Shown: positions 26,225 to 37,815 of the stretch, piece by piece
Numbering within the stretch: position 1 is the first letter of the stretch
Layout: each line of letters begins with the position of its first letter
Source of the DNA: Polydactylus sextarius
Lineage: Eukaryota; Chordata; Actinopteri; Polynemidae
DNA: 64,000 nucleotides
Reading direction: 5' to 3'
NCBI GenBank assembly: GCA_016801845.1
Contig: CM028907.1
Coordinates: forward strand, 25,417,950-25,481,949
Program-made: the position numbers and the translations under genes
The notes under the pieces: generated by a model
Database searches by the model: none
What the model was told of the DNA's origin: nothing
What the model saw: the letters and a program-made list of their open reading frames with translations, nothing else

Positions 26225-29200
26225 ACAGCTGCATGCTCACCATTGTCTGTGTCAGAGTTTAGACTGGTCTGGCGTTTGCTGGTACACATGCACTCCAGGT
26301 GATCCTCCAGCTTCACCTGCACCTCCCTCAGCTTGGGCCGCCTCCGAACATACTCCACTTTAGCCACCTGGAGACAAAGAGGAAGGCAAAAGACCTTTGA
26401 AAAGTATTTTCAAAACCAAAACACAAGATCAGAAGTGTAAGAAAAAGGGAAAGTTAATACTCTGGTTGAACTCAGCATTTCCACATTTTGATGCTGCTTT
26501 TCAACCAAGGAATAGGGTTACTGTGTAGTTTATCAGCTGAAAAAAATCAACCAGCAACTATTAGCATTTTTCAGTGACCAATTTTGTGTGTGTGACTGGA
26601 AGTCATTGGTCACTGCTTAGAAATTAGAAAACTTTTTTCGTCCAAAATCAAAAACAGATTGTTGTATTAGACTGTTAATAAACTGACAACTGAATGTGTA
26701 ACGTGCGTGCGCGTGTGTGTAAGGTCTTTGAAGATTAATTTGGTAATTGATAATTATTTATAAACAGAAACAATAGTACACACAGACACGCACACATCCC
26801 TGACAAGGAGCCAAGTCAATGCAGCTCCAGGTTCTGATTGCACAATGTCTACACTTCAAGTCTGAACAGACTCAGACTCCACCAAGAAGAAACTAAAAGG
26901 AAAAAAAGAAAACACAGCAGCCACAGAGGTTCAGCTGAGGTGAGGAGCTGTCGTCAGACCGGGGTTCAACTTTCACGACAGAGAGTTAAAAGGGTGAATG
27001 CCGATACAATTCTGTTACCTGAAGTTGTTGCATAAAAGTGGAAAAGGGTTTCACAAAAAATTAAGAGATGAAATGGGGAAAACAGCGTTTCTGGTTGTTG
27101 CTGGAAGAATGTAAAGTGGGTGACAGAAAGCTTGAGAGATAGATCACATTTTTACTTGTTCACCTGGTCCATCACTGCATAAAATGGGCTTTAAGATTCT
27201 GATTGTCAATTTACCAGACTCGTTCCTCCACCCATAACGAACAATAGAGACCAAGAAGAAAGAGTTGAAACTAATCAACATTGGACGAAAACTAAAGAGG
27301 AGACACATGGTGATGTTGTTGTTGTGGAAGGAATACAACTGGCAAAGTGAGATTCTGGAAATGAGGTAATTCTAGCAGACCAATCACACACCTGGGGTCT
27401 CTATGAGCTTCGTTCCCACAAGTAGTTTAAAAAAATTGGGAAGGTGCATGTCAGCCCACGGAGAGAGGGTCGGACAGGCTACGTGACGATGTAGAGGGCT
27501 CTGTGTCGTTGCGTATCGAAGGATACAGGGTTAACAGCTTTGGATATGATGCATACAGAGTCGTGTGTACATCCTCTGATAATGGAGTTTATGTCACTCA
27601 GATCCAGACTTACATATCTGATGTAGCAACTTGCTCCAAACCAGCTTGCTCTGAAGGGTCCATCAATCTTTACCCAGAGTACAACAGGTTTTGACCTGGA
27701 GGTTGAAACTCTCACCTGATTCACATTCACGGCCTGACACAATCATGATGAGGCTAAGCATGTCATTCTTTCTCCGAACTTTGACTGGAAACTGAAATAC
27801 TGTAAATATCACAGAAAAGAAACCAAAATGAAAACGATCATAAAACTTCTACCTCTTCCTCTCATTCTCACCCTTGCACCACTTCAGTCCACAATCACAA
27901 AGAACAACCAGAGGTAGCAGCTTTTATAAGTGTACAGACTGATTGAAGATTTGTGTCAAACAGGTGCTTTAGTGATTTCATTCTGGTCTAGTTGTTTCTA
28001 ATAGTTGGAAATAGATGGTTTCTGTTTGGTTATCATAGTTAAAACAATGGAGTTTGGGCTGCTTGAATGACATCTGTGTTAACTGTTTGGCCAAAAATGT
28101 GTAAATCCAATGAAAAGAGATGACTTCTGCTCTGCTGAGATGATGATGATGGTGATGAAGACCAAGTGGATCCAAGTTTCTTTAAGCAGGTTAAAGCAAT
28201 CATGAAAAACTCTAAATATCTGAAAGAAGTCAAAAACTGGAGCTTTAAGGTATAGATATAACATTGATACTGACAAAAATCTAAAAAGTTTTCTTGGCAT
28301 AAAAGAACTCAGCTATTCAGTTTGCCTTTAGTCAAATCTTTCAGTCAAACTGAACCTGACAGTCACTGCTCGAGACAAGAGGGTATTGTTCAGTGACTCA
28401 ACTAATATGACTGACTTTTGAATTTTAAGAAGTGTTGTGAAATTTTTTGTGTATAAACAGTTATTTCTAAGTATATAAGTGCCATGGTGTAATTTAAAGG
28501 TGACAGAGAATCAAAAAGCATTTTCACCTCATCTTTGTTGAAGCCACCCACATTCAGGTACATGTGAAAATTACATTCATTTGACTGACAGTGAAGGAGC
28601 CAATCAGTGTCAAGTGATTGCATTTGATAATGAGGTTGACAGTTAAACCTGAAAAGATGTCAAATAGGTGTAAAACCACACTTTTAAAAACCCCACCCTA
28701 AAATATCTTTCTGAGAGATTTTTATGAAGCTTCTGAGGCGTTACACATCCAACCAACATTTTATTGTGTATATGTCTCATCTCTGTCACCTTTAACTGCC
28801 AAAATGTATTTTTTATGTCTTTTAGTTTCCCTCTAATTTAGTACTCAAAAAGTTCCTACAATGAACAAAGATAATTTTGAGAGGAAATGTCTTGTTTCAT
28901 ACCTTGACTGTGCGGTGGTGCTTGCGAGCCGCCTGGCACCTCATGTTGCTGGTGTTGCAGCAACCAGTGCAGCGTTTCACCTCAACACAGGGGGGCCAGA
29001 TGATAAAGTTGGCTGAGGTGGAGTCCACCTGGCTCCTGGGAATCTCATAGATGGTCGTCCTCACCTTACACACTGCTGGCAAGGCCTCCTCCACCACTGG
29101 AGAGCAAACAAAGAGGTCAAAGAGGCCTCCATTGTGGCTGTTAAAGGGTTAACATTTAAGTACATGGTTTAAAATGAAATAATTCAATCCATACACATAG

Positions 29201-30704
29201 ACTTTATATCTACATTTAGCCAGTTTCTGACACTTTAATTGTGCATGCATGAGTGTGTGAGTGTGAGTGTTACCAGTGCTCCTCCTATGTCTGGCGTGTG
29301 TGTGTGCTCTCTTCAGGTTGGGGAAGCTGTGAGAGAAGTCCTTGTGGTAGTTGTGTTTGGTCTCCTCGATCACCTCGTTATCTGGACGAAGACAAAACAC
29401 ACATACACGCACACACACTTTCAGACATCACACACACTCTAAGTGTTAACAATACCATCCATAAATATCCCCAGGCCTTTATGTATAACATACCAACACT
29501 TTGAAACCTATTTGTTCAGAAAAAAAAACAGTAAGAATGAACACTTACGACAGCATAGGATGAACATTTTGTGTAAAAGAAGGTCCAGGAGCACATAAAA
29601 CTGTACAAAACCCTTCCCATGATTTATAACATATAGACCAGTGTGGGTCAGTGTAAGAGAGGAAACATCTAGTGGACAAGACATTTGAAAGATTGAGCAA
29701 CTAACTGACAACAAGCAAAAAAGTGAAAAGGGCAGGATGTTTACTTGCTGCAGTGAGTTGTTCATTGCAGTTGTCTTTCAAGTCCATCCCAGAGTGCAAG
29801 CTTAACCTGGTTATTCTAACTGAGTTATGATGTTTATATGTGTCAACAGGTTACTGAGTTCTCTGCATGCAAATGTAGCCAGTGAGAAACATGGCGTGTC
29901 ACTGTGTATATCAGATGCATTTTAAATCTAATTCGCATAAAGACACAAATTGACACAGACACACATGCTGCATCCGGAGTTCACTGTGAGGTCACTCAGG
30001 GGTCAGCCCAACTCTGCAGTGGAGAAAATGTTGTTTTGTTCAGGCCAAACTTAAATGATTTTGGATGAGTGTTTGGGCTTTTAAAACGTGACATCAGATT
30101 ACAAACCAACCTGACCTTCTGTCTGAGCACTGAGTACAAAGAATGAAATTCAGCTGTTACATGAGATTGATGCATCTTTTTTGGTCATCCCTAGAGTTGA
30201 ATATTGTCTCAAAACATTGTTTATACATTTTTTTTTTTTATTATTAAGGTCAGTCTGAATGGCCTAATGGTCTACTTTACTTTTTCCAAAGACAAACCTT
30301 TCAAAATGAATCATCTGTAATTCTAGTCCATAGTAAATCTTAGTAGGTACAAAGCAGAGTTTTATGACTGATGTCCTTTTTTTTAACAGTATAGAAACAA
30401 GTCTATGAATTTTAAGTCGAGACCAGTTGTAAAGTGAAGGGTGAAGCTCGTCTTTAGTTTAGTAATGTTTTTCAGTTCAACGAGGGAGGCACATTGCCCA
30501 TCCAAGCTCTGTCTGTGTGTGTTTGTATATCATGTGATGTTGTAAAAGACATGCATTGTAAAAACAAGTGTTTCTAAAGTGTTCACAACCTCATCAAACC
30601 ATTTCAGTACTCAGCACTGCCAAACCAAAGGATGTCCACAGACTTCTCAGAGGCAATAAATTCTGAGCAAAGATTATGTATTGTGGACCTCTCTGTGTAT
30701 TTGT

Positions 30705-30758
<54 letters not shown>

Positions 30759-32836
30759 GGAAGTGGGGAAAAAAGAAAGACAGATTCCTGGATATCAGCA
30801 TGAATGAGGTGTGGGCAAGACTGTTTTAATTTGATCGTGAATACCAAACCATACTCCTTCTTTTCACATGGTGTGTGTGTGTGCGCGCGCTCGCACCCTG
30901 TCACTCCTACTGACATGTGTGTGTGCACATAGTCACACACACATACACACACACACGCCTGCCTAAATGCACAATGTGCTTCTAAAACACAACAAAGTCC
31001 ACCTCCGACATCTCCCTCACTTTCTCTTTCTCAGTCTGTGCATCGCTTGCTCGCCCTGACATGCAGGAATTTGAGCATGAATTATACATAGCAACACAGC
31101 AGCCTTCCAGCGAGCTCTGCTCTCAAACCAATAATGGGCAGAATGACAACTGCATAATGAAGTGAGCCACTTGACCCCCACCAAGCCGGGGAGCCGTCAC
31201 ATTCGACATTTGCATCTCAATGATGCCAGGATTAATGGTGGCACAGCTCAGAGCAGCAGACACTAAAAAGTGAATCAACTATTTTTCAAAGCTAATGAGA
31301 AGTTCAGAGCAGAGGAAAACTTTCTTTGGCAGACAGATGCAGTTAGGCTTGTTTTATGCCGCAGTTATTTCCTCCTGTCTCACTTCACTGATTTAACCCG
31401 ATCTGATTTATTACCTGGATAATGAGAACTGTCATCTGTGTTTACTGAAAACAAATACTGGTGTCAATTAAGATTGCAGCCAATTTACTTTTCTGTAATG
31501 TTTACCTTAGTCTTTTTTGGATATTTAAAAAGGAGATTTTGAAGATTTGAAGTGTCACATAGAATGCAACTGCGATGCTGAGGAGAACATGAAAAGACAG
31601 ACAGAGATGTCACAACTTAGTCCTTAGAAGGAAAACATTTTTTTAAATTGAGTATTGTCGGGTGGAGAGAGTTAGATCTCCTTTTGTGAGTGTGAAGTGT
31701 TTGACTGGAAGCAAAAGAAAAATGTTTACTGACCAATTTCTGACCTATTTCTCCACATTTTCAGACTTGAGCAGTAAGTTTAGATGCAGACAAAGACAAC
31801 CAAGACCATTACCCCAAAATGAAGGTGTGGAACTTCACTTACATTTGTTTAATTTGCAAGAAACACTTTTAAAATGAATGATCAAAGTCAGTGCTACAGG
31901 GGTCAAGGCAACTTGACTTTGACTGTTTTGTAAAGTAAAGCTCCAAAATACTTCAATTCCAATTATGCAACTGCTTCTTCTAAACCTCACTGTTCCATAT
32001 ATGTACCTTCAATATAAGTATATTTTATAAAATATCCCTATCCCTGTTTCTGAGTAGCAGAGGTTGATAAGCTGGAGTTAACTCAGAGTTCATGTTGGCT
32101 GTAAAGAGCAAGATGGCCTGTTGTCTCCTAGCAACATCCATTGAGGCATTTCAGTAATGAGATGAGAGGACAGCATCCTCTCACTGTGCACTGAACCAGA
32201 TCCAACTAATACCTCAATGCTGAGTCTTTCAAGAAACCAGACATGGAGAGTAGAGGCAGTTCTGAGCAGCACAAACACGTTTGATGTCCCTCAGGCAGAC
32301 ATAGTGATCCAGCTCTTGTTGTACTATAATGAAGCGCTTTACCTACGGAGTCAATCTCTAGTAGCCGCTGGAGGTCGCTGATGCTGCGGATGTCGCTACG
32401 GGAGAGCCGCTCCAGCAGCTCCCGGGGGAGAGATGACTCCTGTGGGGAGAAGGGCAATGAGAACGCCGTTTTACAGAATAAGAAGAGGGGAGACTGCGCT
32501 TGTTTGTGTATGACAGGTCACAGATACATGCAGCTTTCACTAATTTGCAAACCCAGTAGCTCTGTACCAGCTATTTTTCAGACAAATCGACAAGTAGTGG
32601 TGCCTGACTGCGCCAAAGGAGGGGGCGTGCGTAATTACGCAGGCATTATTTTAATCTCTTGCATATGGCGCCATCACGTTTTTGTTTCCGTGCTTGTTCT
32701 AACAAGTCTAACGAATGTGACCACAACCAAAAGCAGCAATCAACCAGCACCACCTCACTGTGGCTTTACTTACCTCAGCAGCGGTGCGTAACAGGCAGAG
32801 GCAGCCGGCGAGGAGGTGGTAAATGGCGGCTCTCAT
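25353..32836 (-). CDS. pdgfa: Platelet-derived growth factor A chain, short isoform
   Basis: Secreted dimeric ligand of PDGF receptor alpha. Six exons join in frame: 32774-32836, 32343-32439, 29274-29381, 28903-29096, 26241-26367 and 25353-25363, giving 199 residues (human short form 196). Exon 1 is a 21-residue signal peptide (MRAAIYHLLAGCLCLL...). Exons 2-3 are the propeptide, with the SDLQRLLEIDSV segment and a furin site RHRR at 84-87. The growth-factor domain starts at about 88-90 and holds all eight cystine-knot cysteines: 99, 126, 132, 135, 136, 143, 180 and 182. An N-glycosylation site NTS lies at 137-139. Motifs such as YEIPRSQVD and PPCVEVKRCTGCCN are essentially invariant in PDGF-A. 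The last exon adds only Gly-Ile-Arg then stop, matching the short, non-retained isoform. No basic retention exon was recognised in the last intron. Confidence 0.96.
26179..26222. repeat. (CA)n microsatellite in pdgfa intron 5
   Basis: About 22 CA units, starting only about 19 bases beyond the exon 5 splice donor. Confidence 0.9.
28494..28795. mobile_element. piggyBac-like MITE, copy 2
   Basis: TTAA at 28494-28497 and 28792-28795. The left end AGGTGACAGAGAAT matches copy 3 and the right end is CTCTGTCACCT. About 302 bp, shortened internally relative to copy 3. It sits in pdgfa intron 4, 108 bp from exon 4. Confidence 0.75.
30711..30756. repeat. (GT)n microsatellite in pdgfa intron 2
   Basis: About 23 GT units. 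Confidence 0.9.
31040..31262. promoter_or_regulatory. Candidate conserved non-coding element in pdgfa intron 2
   Basis: A stretch of balanced composition without low-complexity text, unlike the surrounding AT- and CA-rich intron. It includes 'gaatttgagcatgaattata', 'caaaccaataatgggcagaa' and 'atttgcatctcaatgatgcc', the last with an octamer-like ATTTGCAT. PDGFA introns are known to carry developmental enhancers. Assigning one here is inference from composition only. Confidence 0.25.
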
Positions 32837-33400
32837 CTCCTCTCAGGTCCGCTGCATAGGCACCAGGACGAGGCGGTGGTCCACTGCAGGAGCCGGGCTG
32901 TCGCTCCCTGGCCTTGGGAGCCTAGAATCATCCCTCGGGAGAACTGACCAACACCGCAACCTCAGTAAAAAGCGAGCCAGCACTTTGGGTGGGGAAAGGA
33001 TTGATTTTCAAAGTAAATTCAGTCAAGTTGATGTCCAACTGCTGTTCGTTTTGGCATTAACTGAACAGGTGTCCTGCAGAAGCGCAAAACTTTTCCTTTA
33101 CATTCACATATACAACTTTATCCATCACTGTCCTCAGAATAATCCGCTCCAAATTACAGATTTGTGCACAACTTGCACCGGTTGAGCATCTTGGCACCTT
33201 GAGTGGCGAAATGGCAAAACCTTCGACTGAAAATGTCCACAAATTACCACTTTTGTCCTGCGTACAAGTAGGAAAAATCTCTGCAGTGGGACACAGAGGC
33301 GTCAGCTCCCAGCGGTCGTGTGATCTCTGGAGTGAATGAAATCGAGATGCTTCAGTCACAGGATATAACCGCGCGCGTCCCCCGTGGAAGTGCGACGAGA
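32837..33400 (-). promoter_or_regulatory. pdgfa: pdgfa 5' UTR / promoter region
   Basis: CpG-richer sequence upstream of the pdgfa ATG. A TATA-like TTATAT (minus strand, near 33369-33362) sits next to a CGCGCG run, about 530 bp before the start codon. PDGFA genes have long GC-rich leaders, so this spacing is plausible, but no start site can be fixed from sequence. Confidence 0.3.
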
Positions 33401-33954
33401 ACGCGCTTTTCATAAACAGATTGTAGGGTATTGTGCAGTAAACTACAATATCACAGTTGTAACGCAGCATTTACCATCAAGGTTAATGCAAACTAGCTGT
33501 CGCCTTGTAACCTATTGAAGCTAAATTCAATTGTTCACCATACTAAAATGGTAGATCCCAGGGGGTGCTAAAAGTAATCTCTGGGAAAATATAACAAAGA
33601 TAGTATGGATGCAAAACTACATCCTAAATGAGTCTGAAATTGTTTAGTTTTGCTGTTTTTTTTTTTTTTTTTTTTTTAAATAAAGAAACATGCCATCCAT
33701 CCATGCAGTTTCTTTCAGACCTTTCAGAGTTGCAGTGGCAACTGGCAGATCATGGTTTTCCAGCTTTGTTCGTCCCTCTCCCCAACAACATTTTTCCACA
33801 ATCTCCTCAGGGATCCTGGGGCTTTCCCAGGCCAGATGGGATATACAGTCTAGGATATCTTTTTGTGGTGAGTTCTGGGGCTACCTGAACGTTTCCTCCC
33901 ATGTGTAAGTGCTTTGAAAACTTCCACAGGAGGGAACCAACCATAAGGCAACAT
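33401..33954. other. Spacer with poly-T
   Basis: No gene recognised. A 22-base poly-T run lies at 33656-33677. Confidence 0.5.
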
Positions 33955-34487
33955 TTAAAGGTGACAGAGAATCAAAAGGTATTTTCACCTGGTCATTGAA
34001 GAACGGCCGTCCACCCACATTCAGGAACATGTCAAAAGTACTAGAAATTCTAAACATCTCCTTTTTATAGAAATTCCTCTTGTCAACTAGAAAATGGGTC
34101 AATTTCAAAAACGGTTGTTTGTGACATAAAATGTATCTCACTGTCCCCCCACTCCGATTCCATTCCCTCCCCTTCAAAGGTGATTAGCTGTAAAAAGATG
34201 GTCTGTACATGTTCTGAAGCTGGCAAAGTTACATTCATTTGAGTGACAGTGAAGGAACCAATCAGTGTTAAGTGACTGCATAATGAGGTTGCCAGATGAG
34301 ACTGAAAAGATAGAAGATGCCAAATAGGTGAAATACCACACGTTTAAAACCCCCACCCTAAAATATCTTTGAGAGGTTTTTATTACGTTTCTGAGACATT
34401 ACCCATCCAACCAACATGTTATTGTGTACATGTCACATCACAGAACAACAATCAAACCCCTGTTCAACCATTCTCTGTCATCTTTAA
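33955..34487. mobile_element. piggyBac-like MITE, copy 3 (longest)
   Basis: TTAA at 33955-33958 and 34484-34487. Inverted ends are AGGTGACAGAGAAT and ATTCTCTGTCATCT. At about 533 bp it contains both the interior of copy 1 (around 34035-34240, inverted) and that of copy 2 (around 34238-34420, direct), so it best represents the parent of the family. Confidence 0.78.
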
Positions 34488-35059
34488 CATTTTAACCTAT
34501 TTGATTTGCTTCACCATCTGTTTTTTATCCCCATTATGATCCTGAATCAAAACATGTACATTTATTTGATTTCTGTTTATTTAATTTACCATTCTCACAG
34601 AGATGTGACAACAGCATCAAACTTCAGTCCTGAACTCACCAAGAGTTTCCTCCAGCTGTGGTAAGCAATATTTATTTTAATTGTATCAATTCTTTGCTTC
34701 TGTTGAAAATAGTATGTTAACTAACTAGCCTTGTTTGTTTCCCATCTCTTCACATTAAGATGAACAGTCAGTGCACTGTCCAGTCTGCCTTGTAGTAATG
34801 CTACATAGATGGTGTATTTTAAATTCTTTTCTTGTAAACACAATGATGGTAGAAGCTCTTGACAAGCGATCAGCACCTACTCCTGGCAAGAAACCATGTT
34901 TGGCAGCAGTGAAAGAGAGCAGTGTGGTCTTCTCCCTTTGTCACAAACTTACCTCTGATGTCAGCCCCACAGAGGGTAAATTCCAGGAACCTACACCTCT
35001 ATCTGAACAAAAGAAACTATTGGATGAGAGGACTCTACAAGACTCAAGACTCTACAACC
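34488..35059. other. Spacer, possible retroposon body
   Basis: No gene recognised. The open frame at 34771-35091 runs into the retroposon tail described next and is probably repeat-derived. Confidence 0.4.
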
Positions 35060-35093
35060 AACTCTATACAAATAAAACTGAATTGAATTGAAT
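35060..35093 (+). repeat. LINE 3' tail
   Basis: 'actctatacaaataaaactg' followed by short TGAAT/TTGAA repeats is the characteristic 3' end of an abundant teleost LINE-type family. Confidence 0.55.
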
Positions 35094-35538
35094 AGTTAAG
35101 GTCTTGACTAACCTTCCAGATCTTAACTAGACAGAACAAAGTAAAACACTTAAACAATTAAACAAAAATTAAGTAATGAAAAGATTTGATATGGACTTGA
35201 CATTTAGAAACCATTCAGTTCATTCAAATGAACAGTTTTCTTTCCCTGGTGTTTTCATTTATGTATATGTAGAAATAATGCTTAATCTAATCAAAGCCTT
35301 TTGATTAATTGTATAAAATAATTTTGAGTTGAGTTAGAGTTGGTTGGTTGTGTTATAGTTTTATATTACATCCATGTAAGGAAATAGATTGACCCATACA
35401 CATAAATCACAAAATTTAATTCAAATAAACACTCTAATAATTTTAGGCTATTGGAGATTAAAAAAAAAAAACATATTAAATAAACAACAGCAGTGTTTTA
35501 CCTTTTTGTTGTTGTTGTATTTATTTCAAATGGTTTTC

Positions 35539-36170
35539 TACGGTGGCCGACAGAGGCCAAACGCACTGCAACAACCCAATATGTCTCAGTTAAAGAAAAC
35601 AGTCTGAGCTACAGAAATGATGTAAATACACAAACTCAAACACAAGTTTAAATGAGGTACAAAACAGGAATGTGGTGCAAATCAAAAAACCTTTGCTGCG
35701 AGAAACAAAGACGAATGCATGATCATGAAATGCACGGCAAATACAGAAACAATACAAAGCACAAAACGATGCAAACCAAGAAAACATCTGCAAATATAAT
35801 GGCGCGTAACAGTTACACTGAGACCTCTGAGATCATAGGTCTCTCCATTGAGCTGTTACACTGAGAGCACCCTCTGCAGTTTTAGAGTACTTCCGTTGTA
35901 GTGACTGGTTATGCAGTGTTTTATATTTGCAGATGTTTTCTTGGTTTGCATCGTTTTGCAGCATTTGCAGCACATTTCATGATGATGCATGTATCTTTGT
36001 TTCTTGCAGTGCGTTGTTTTTTATTGATTTGCCCTGTGTTCCTGTTTTGTACCTCGTTTAGACTTGTGTTTGAGTTTGTGTATTTGCATTGTTACTGTAG
36101 CTAAAGCTGTTTTCTCTAACTGAGACTCACTGAGTCGTTGCAGTGCGTTTGGCTCTTGTCAGCCACCATA
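35539..36170. mobile_element. Foldback DNA transposon with ~270-bp inverted arms
   Basis: The left arm starts TACGGTGGCCGACAGAG and the right arm ends GCTCTTGTCAGCCACCATA. The arms stay complementary inward through 'aacgcactgcaac', 'acacaaactcaaacacaagt', 'ggtacaaaacagga' and 'gaaaacatctgcaaatat', meeting near 35800-35905. GTTTTC directly flanks both ends (35533-35538 and 36171-36176) as a 6-bp target duplication. No coding capacity. Confidence 0.75.
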
Positions 36171-36176
36171 GTTTTC

Positions 36177-36642
36177 ACAGTGAGAGGACTGTCACCTGGG
36201 TGATGGTGGTGCCAAAGAAGAAAAAAAGCATCAACAAACATAGTAAACCATCTACAGCTTATCTAATATAAACAAGTTTTTAGGTTTATTTTCTCATATT
36301 CATCAGTTTTTCATCCTGATTAGGCTTTATCACATTGTGCTTACTATGAACATGCAACCAGTGAATGTCTGTCAAAATGAGAAACTCTGACATGAAAAGC
36401 GGTTTGCATTCATCTATTTCTTGATGAAGTAAATTGTTGAGGGAAGGTAAAACTTCCCAGAGCTAAAGCTTCATAAAGCAGCCCTGGAATCTGGAAATCC
36501 AGCCTCAAGCCTTCAAACATGCACGTACACATTTACTCTCCCTCTGTCCGTGTCACCAGATCATACACAAACACACACACACACACAACATGGTTATTTC
36601 TAATATGTTAATCTGGTTGGTGTTGCAGGTTTGCATGAGGAT

Positions 36643-36681
<39 letters not shown>

Positions 36682-37149
36682 CACAAAAAAATCAGCCTGT
36701 GTTGGATCAAACAGTCCCCCAATTAAACTCCAGTTAACATGACAGAAGCTAATACCACCTATCTCTCTCGCCAGAATAGCACACACACACGTGTGCACAT
36801 ACAAAAAGACAAAGAACAGGAATGATGGATGTGAAATAGGTCAGCGCTGATTCCAATCATGAATGACAACACTCATTCTGTGACACTGTTGCTTTCTATT
36901 GGCAGCAGTTTCTCCTCTGATGTATCCCACTTGTTCTGCGCTGTTGTGTTCTTTCTTCTTATTTTCCTGTTTCCTGTTGCTTGCCTTTCTTTGGGCAGCC
37001 AAGCTCTTCTCTATAATGCTTCACTGTGACTATCACAACAAGGAAGATAAATTATAAGTTCAACTTTTTAAATGCACTGGTAATATTTTTACTACAATTA
37101 ATCTTCACGTCTTCACATATTTTTTTTGTGCCCAGAAGTTTGATGACAT
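36177..37149. other. Spacer with CA/GT repeats
   Basis: No gene recognised. It includes a short CA run at 36568-36588 and (GT)n at 36645-36678. Confidence 0.5.
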
Positions 37150-37815
37150 TGAATGATGAAAGTGACTCGGCTAGTTCCTGTTTTTCTGGACTAGAGCGTT
37201 AAATAGCCTGGATATTTTGTTCTAAGGGTAAAAATCTCTGCGAATTGTCAGTTTATTTAGTCAAACAATTTTAATTTCATCATTGCCCTAACTCTGTGTT
37301 AATGATTTTCTTTTCTCCACCAGACATGTAAATCAGCTGACAAGCTGCAAAAGATTAGTCAGCACTGGTTTGTTCTCAAGAGCAAACATTTGCAGGTCAA
37401 TGTTTTCCAAGGTTTGATGTAAAACATTTTCTGCAAACTTTCTTTAACACCACAAACAAATCTACTGATTGTGACTGTTCCATGAAAGTGGATTTATTCA
37501 TAAACCTTCACTATTTTAAACATGTCAGGTTATTGTTTTACCATTACATTTATTATTCATTATTATTATATTGCACACCAATCCCTGTACAACACACACT
37601 AATCAGCCATAACTAAAGGTGTGCTGTGCAAATCTGGATATTCTACAGAGCTCCTCCTACAGTCTCAGAGTAAGGCCAAGTTCAAGATGCACAATACGTT
37701 GCAAAATGTTTCATTTAACAGAAACAGAGGTGCTAAACACCCTGTTGCATGGCGCCAGCCTTACAACTACTTACAATGGCTTTCTAAATATATACACCTT
37801 GGCTCTGATTGGATA
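37150..37815 (+). repeat. ~690-bp dispersed repeat, copy A
   Basis: Near-identical, collinear text recurs at 62134-62845, from 'gatgaaagtgactcggctag' to 'tatatacaccttggctct'. Copy A lacks about 30 bases present in copy B after 'ccttcactgttttaaac'. No clear inverted ends or reading frame were seen, so it may be a fragment of a larger element or an untranslated part of a retroelement. Confidence 0.75.

Noticed and set aside
26080..26367. Extended frame past pdgfa exon 5 reading into Val/Cys repeats
   Set aside because: The extension past 26241 is translation of the intronic CA microsatellite.
32823..33185. 120-codon plus-strand open frame opposite pdgfa exon 1
   Set aside because: It is antisense to the pdgfa signal-peptide exon and promoter; openness follows from GC-rich composition and no domain is present.
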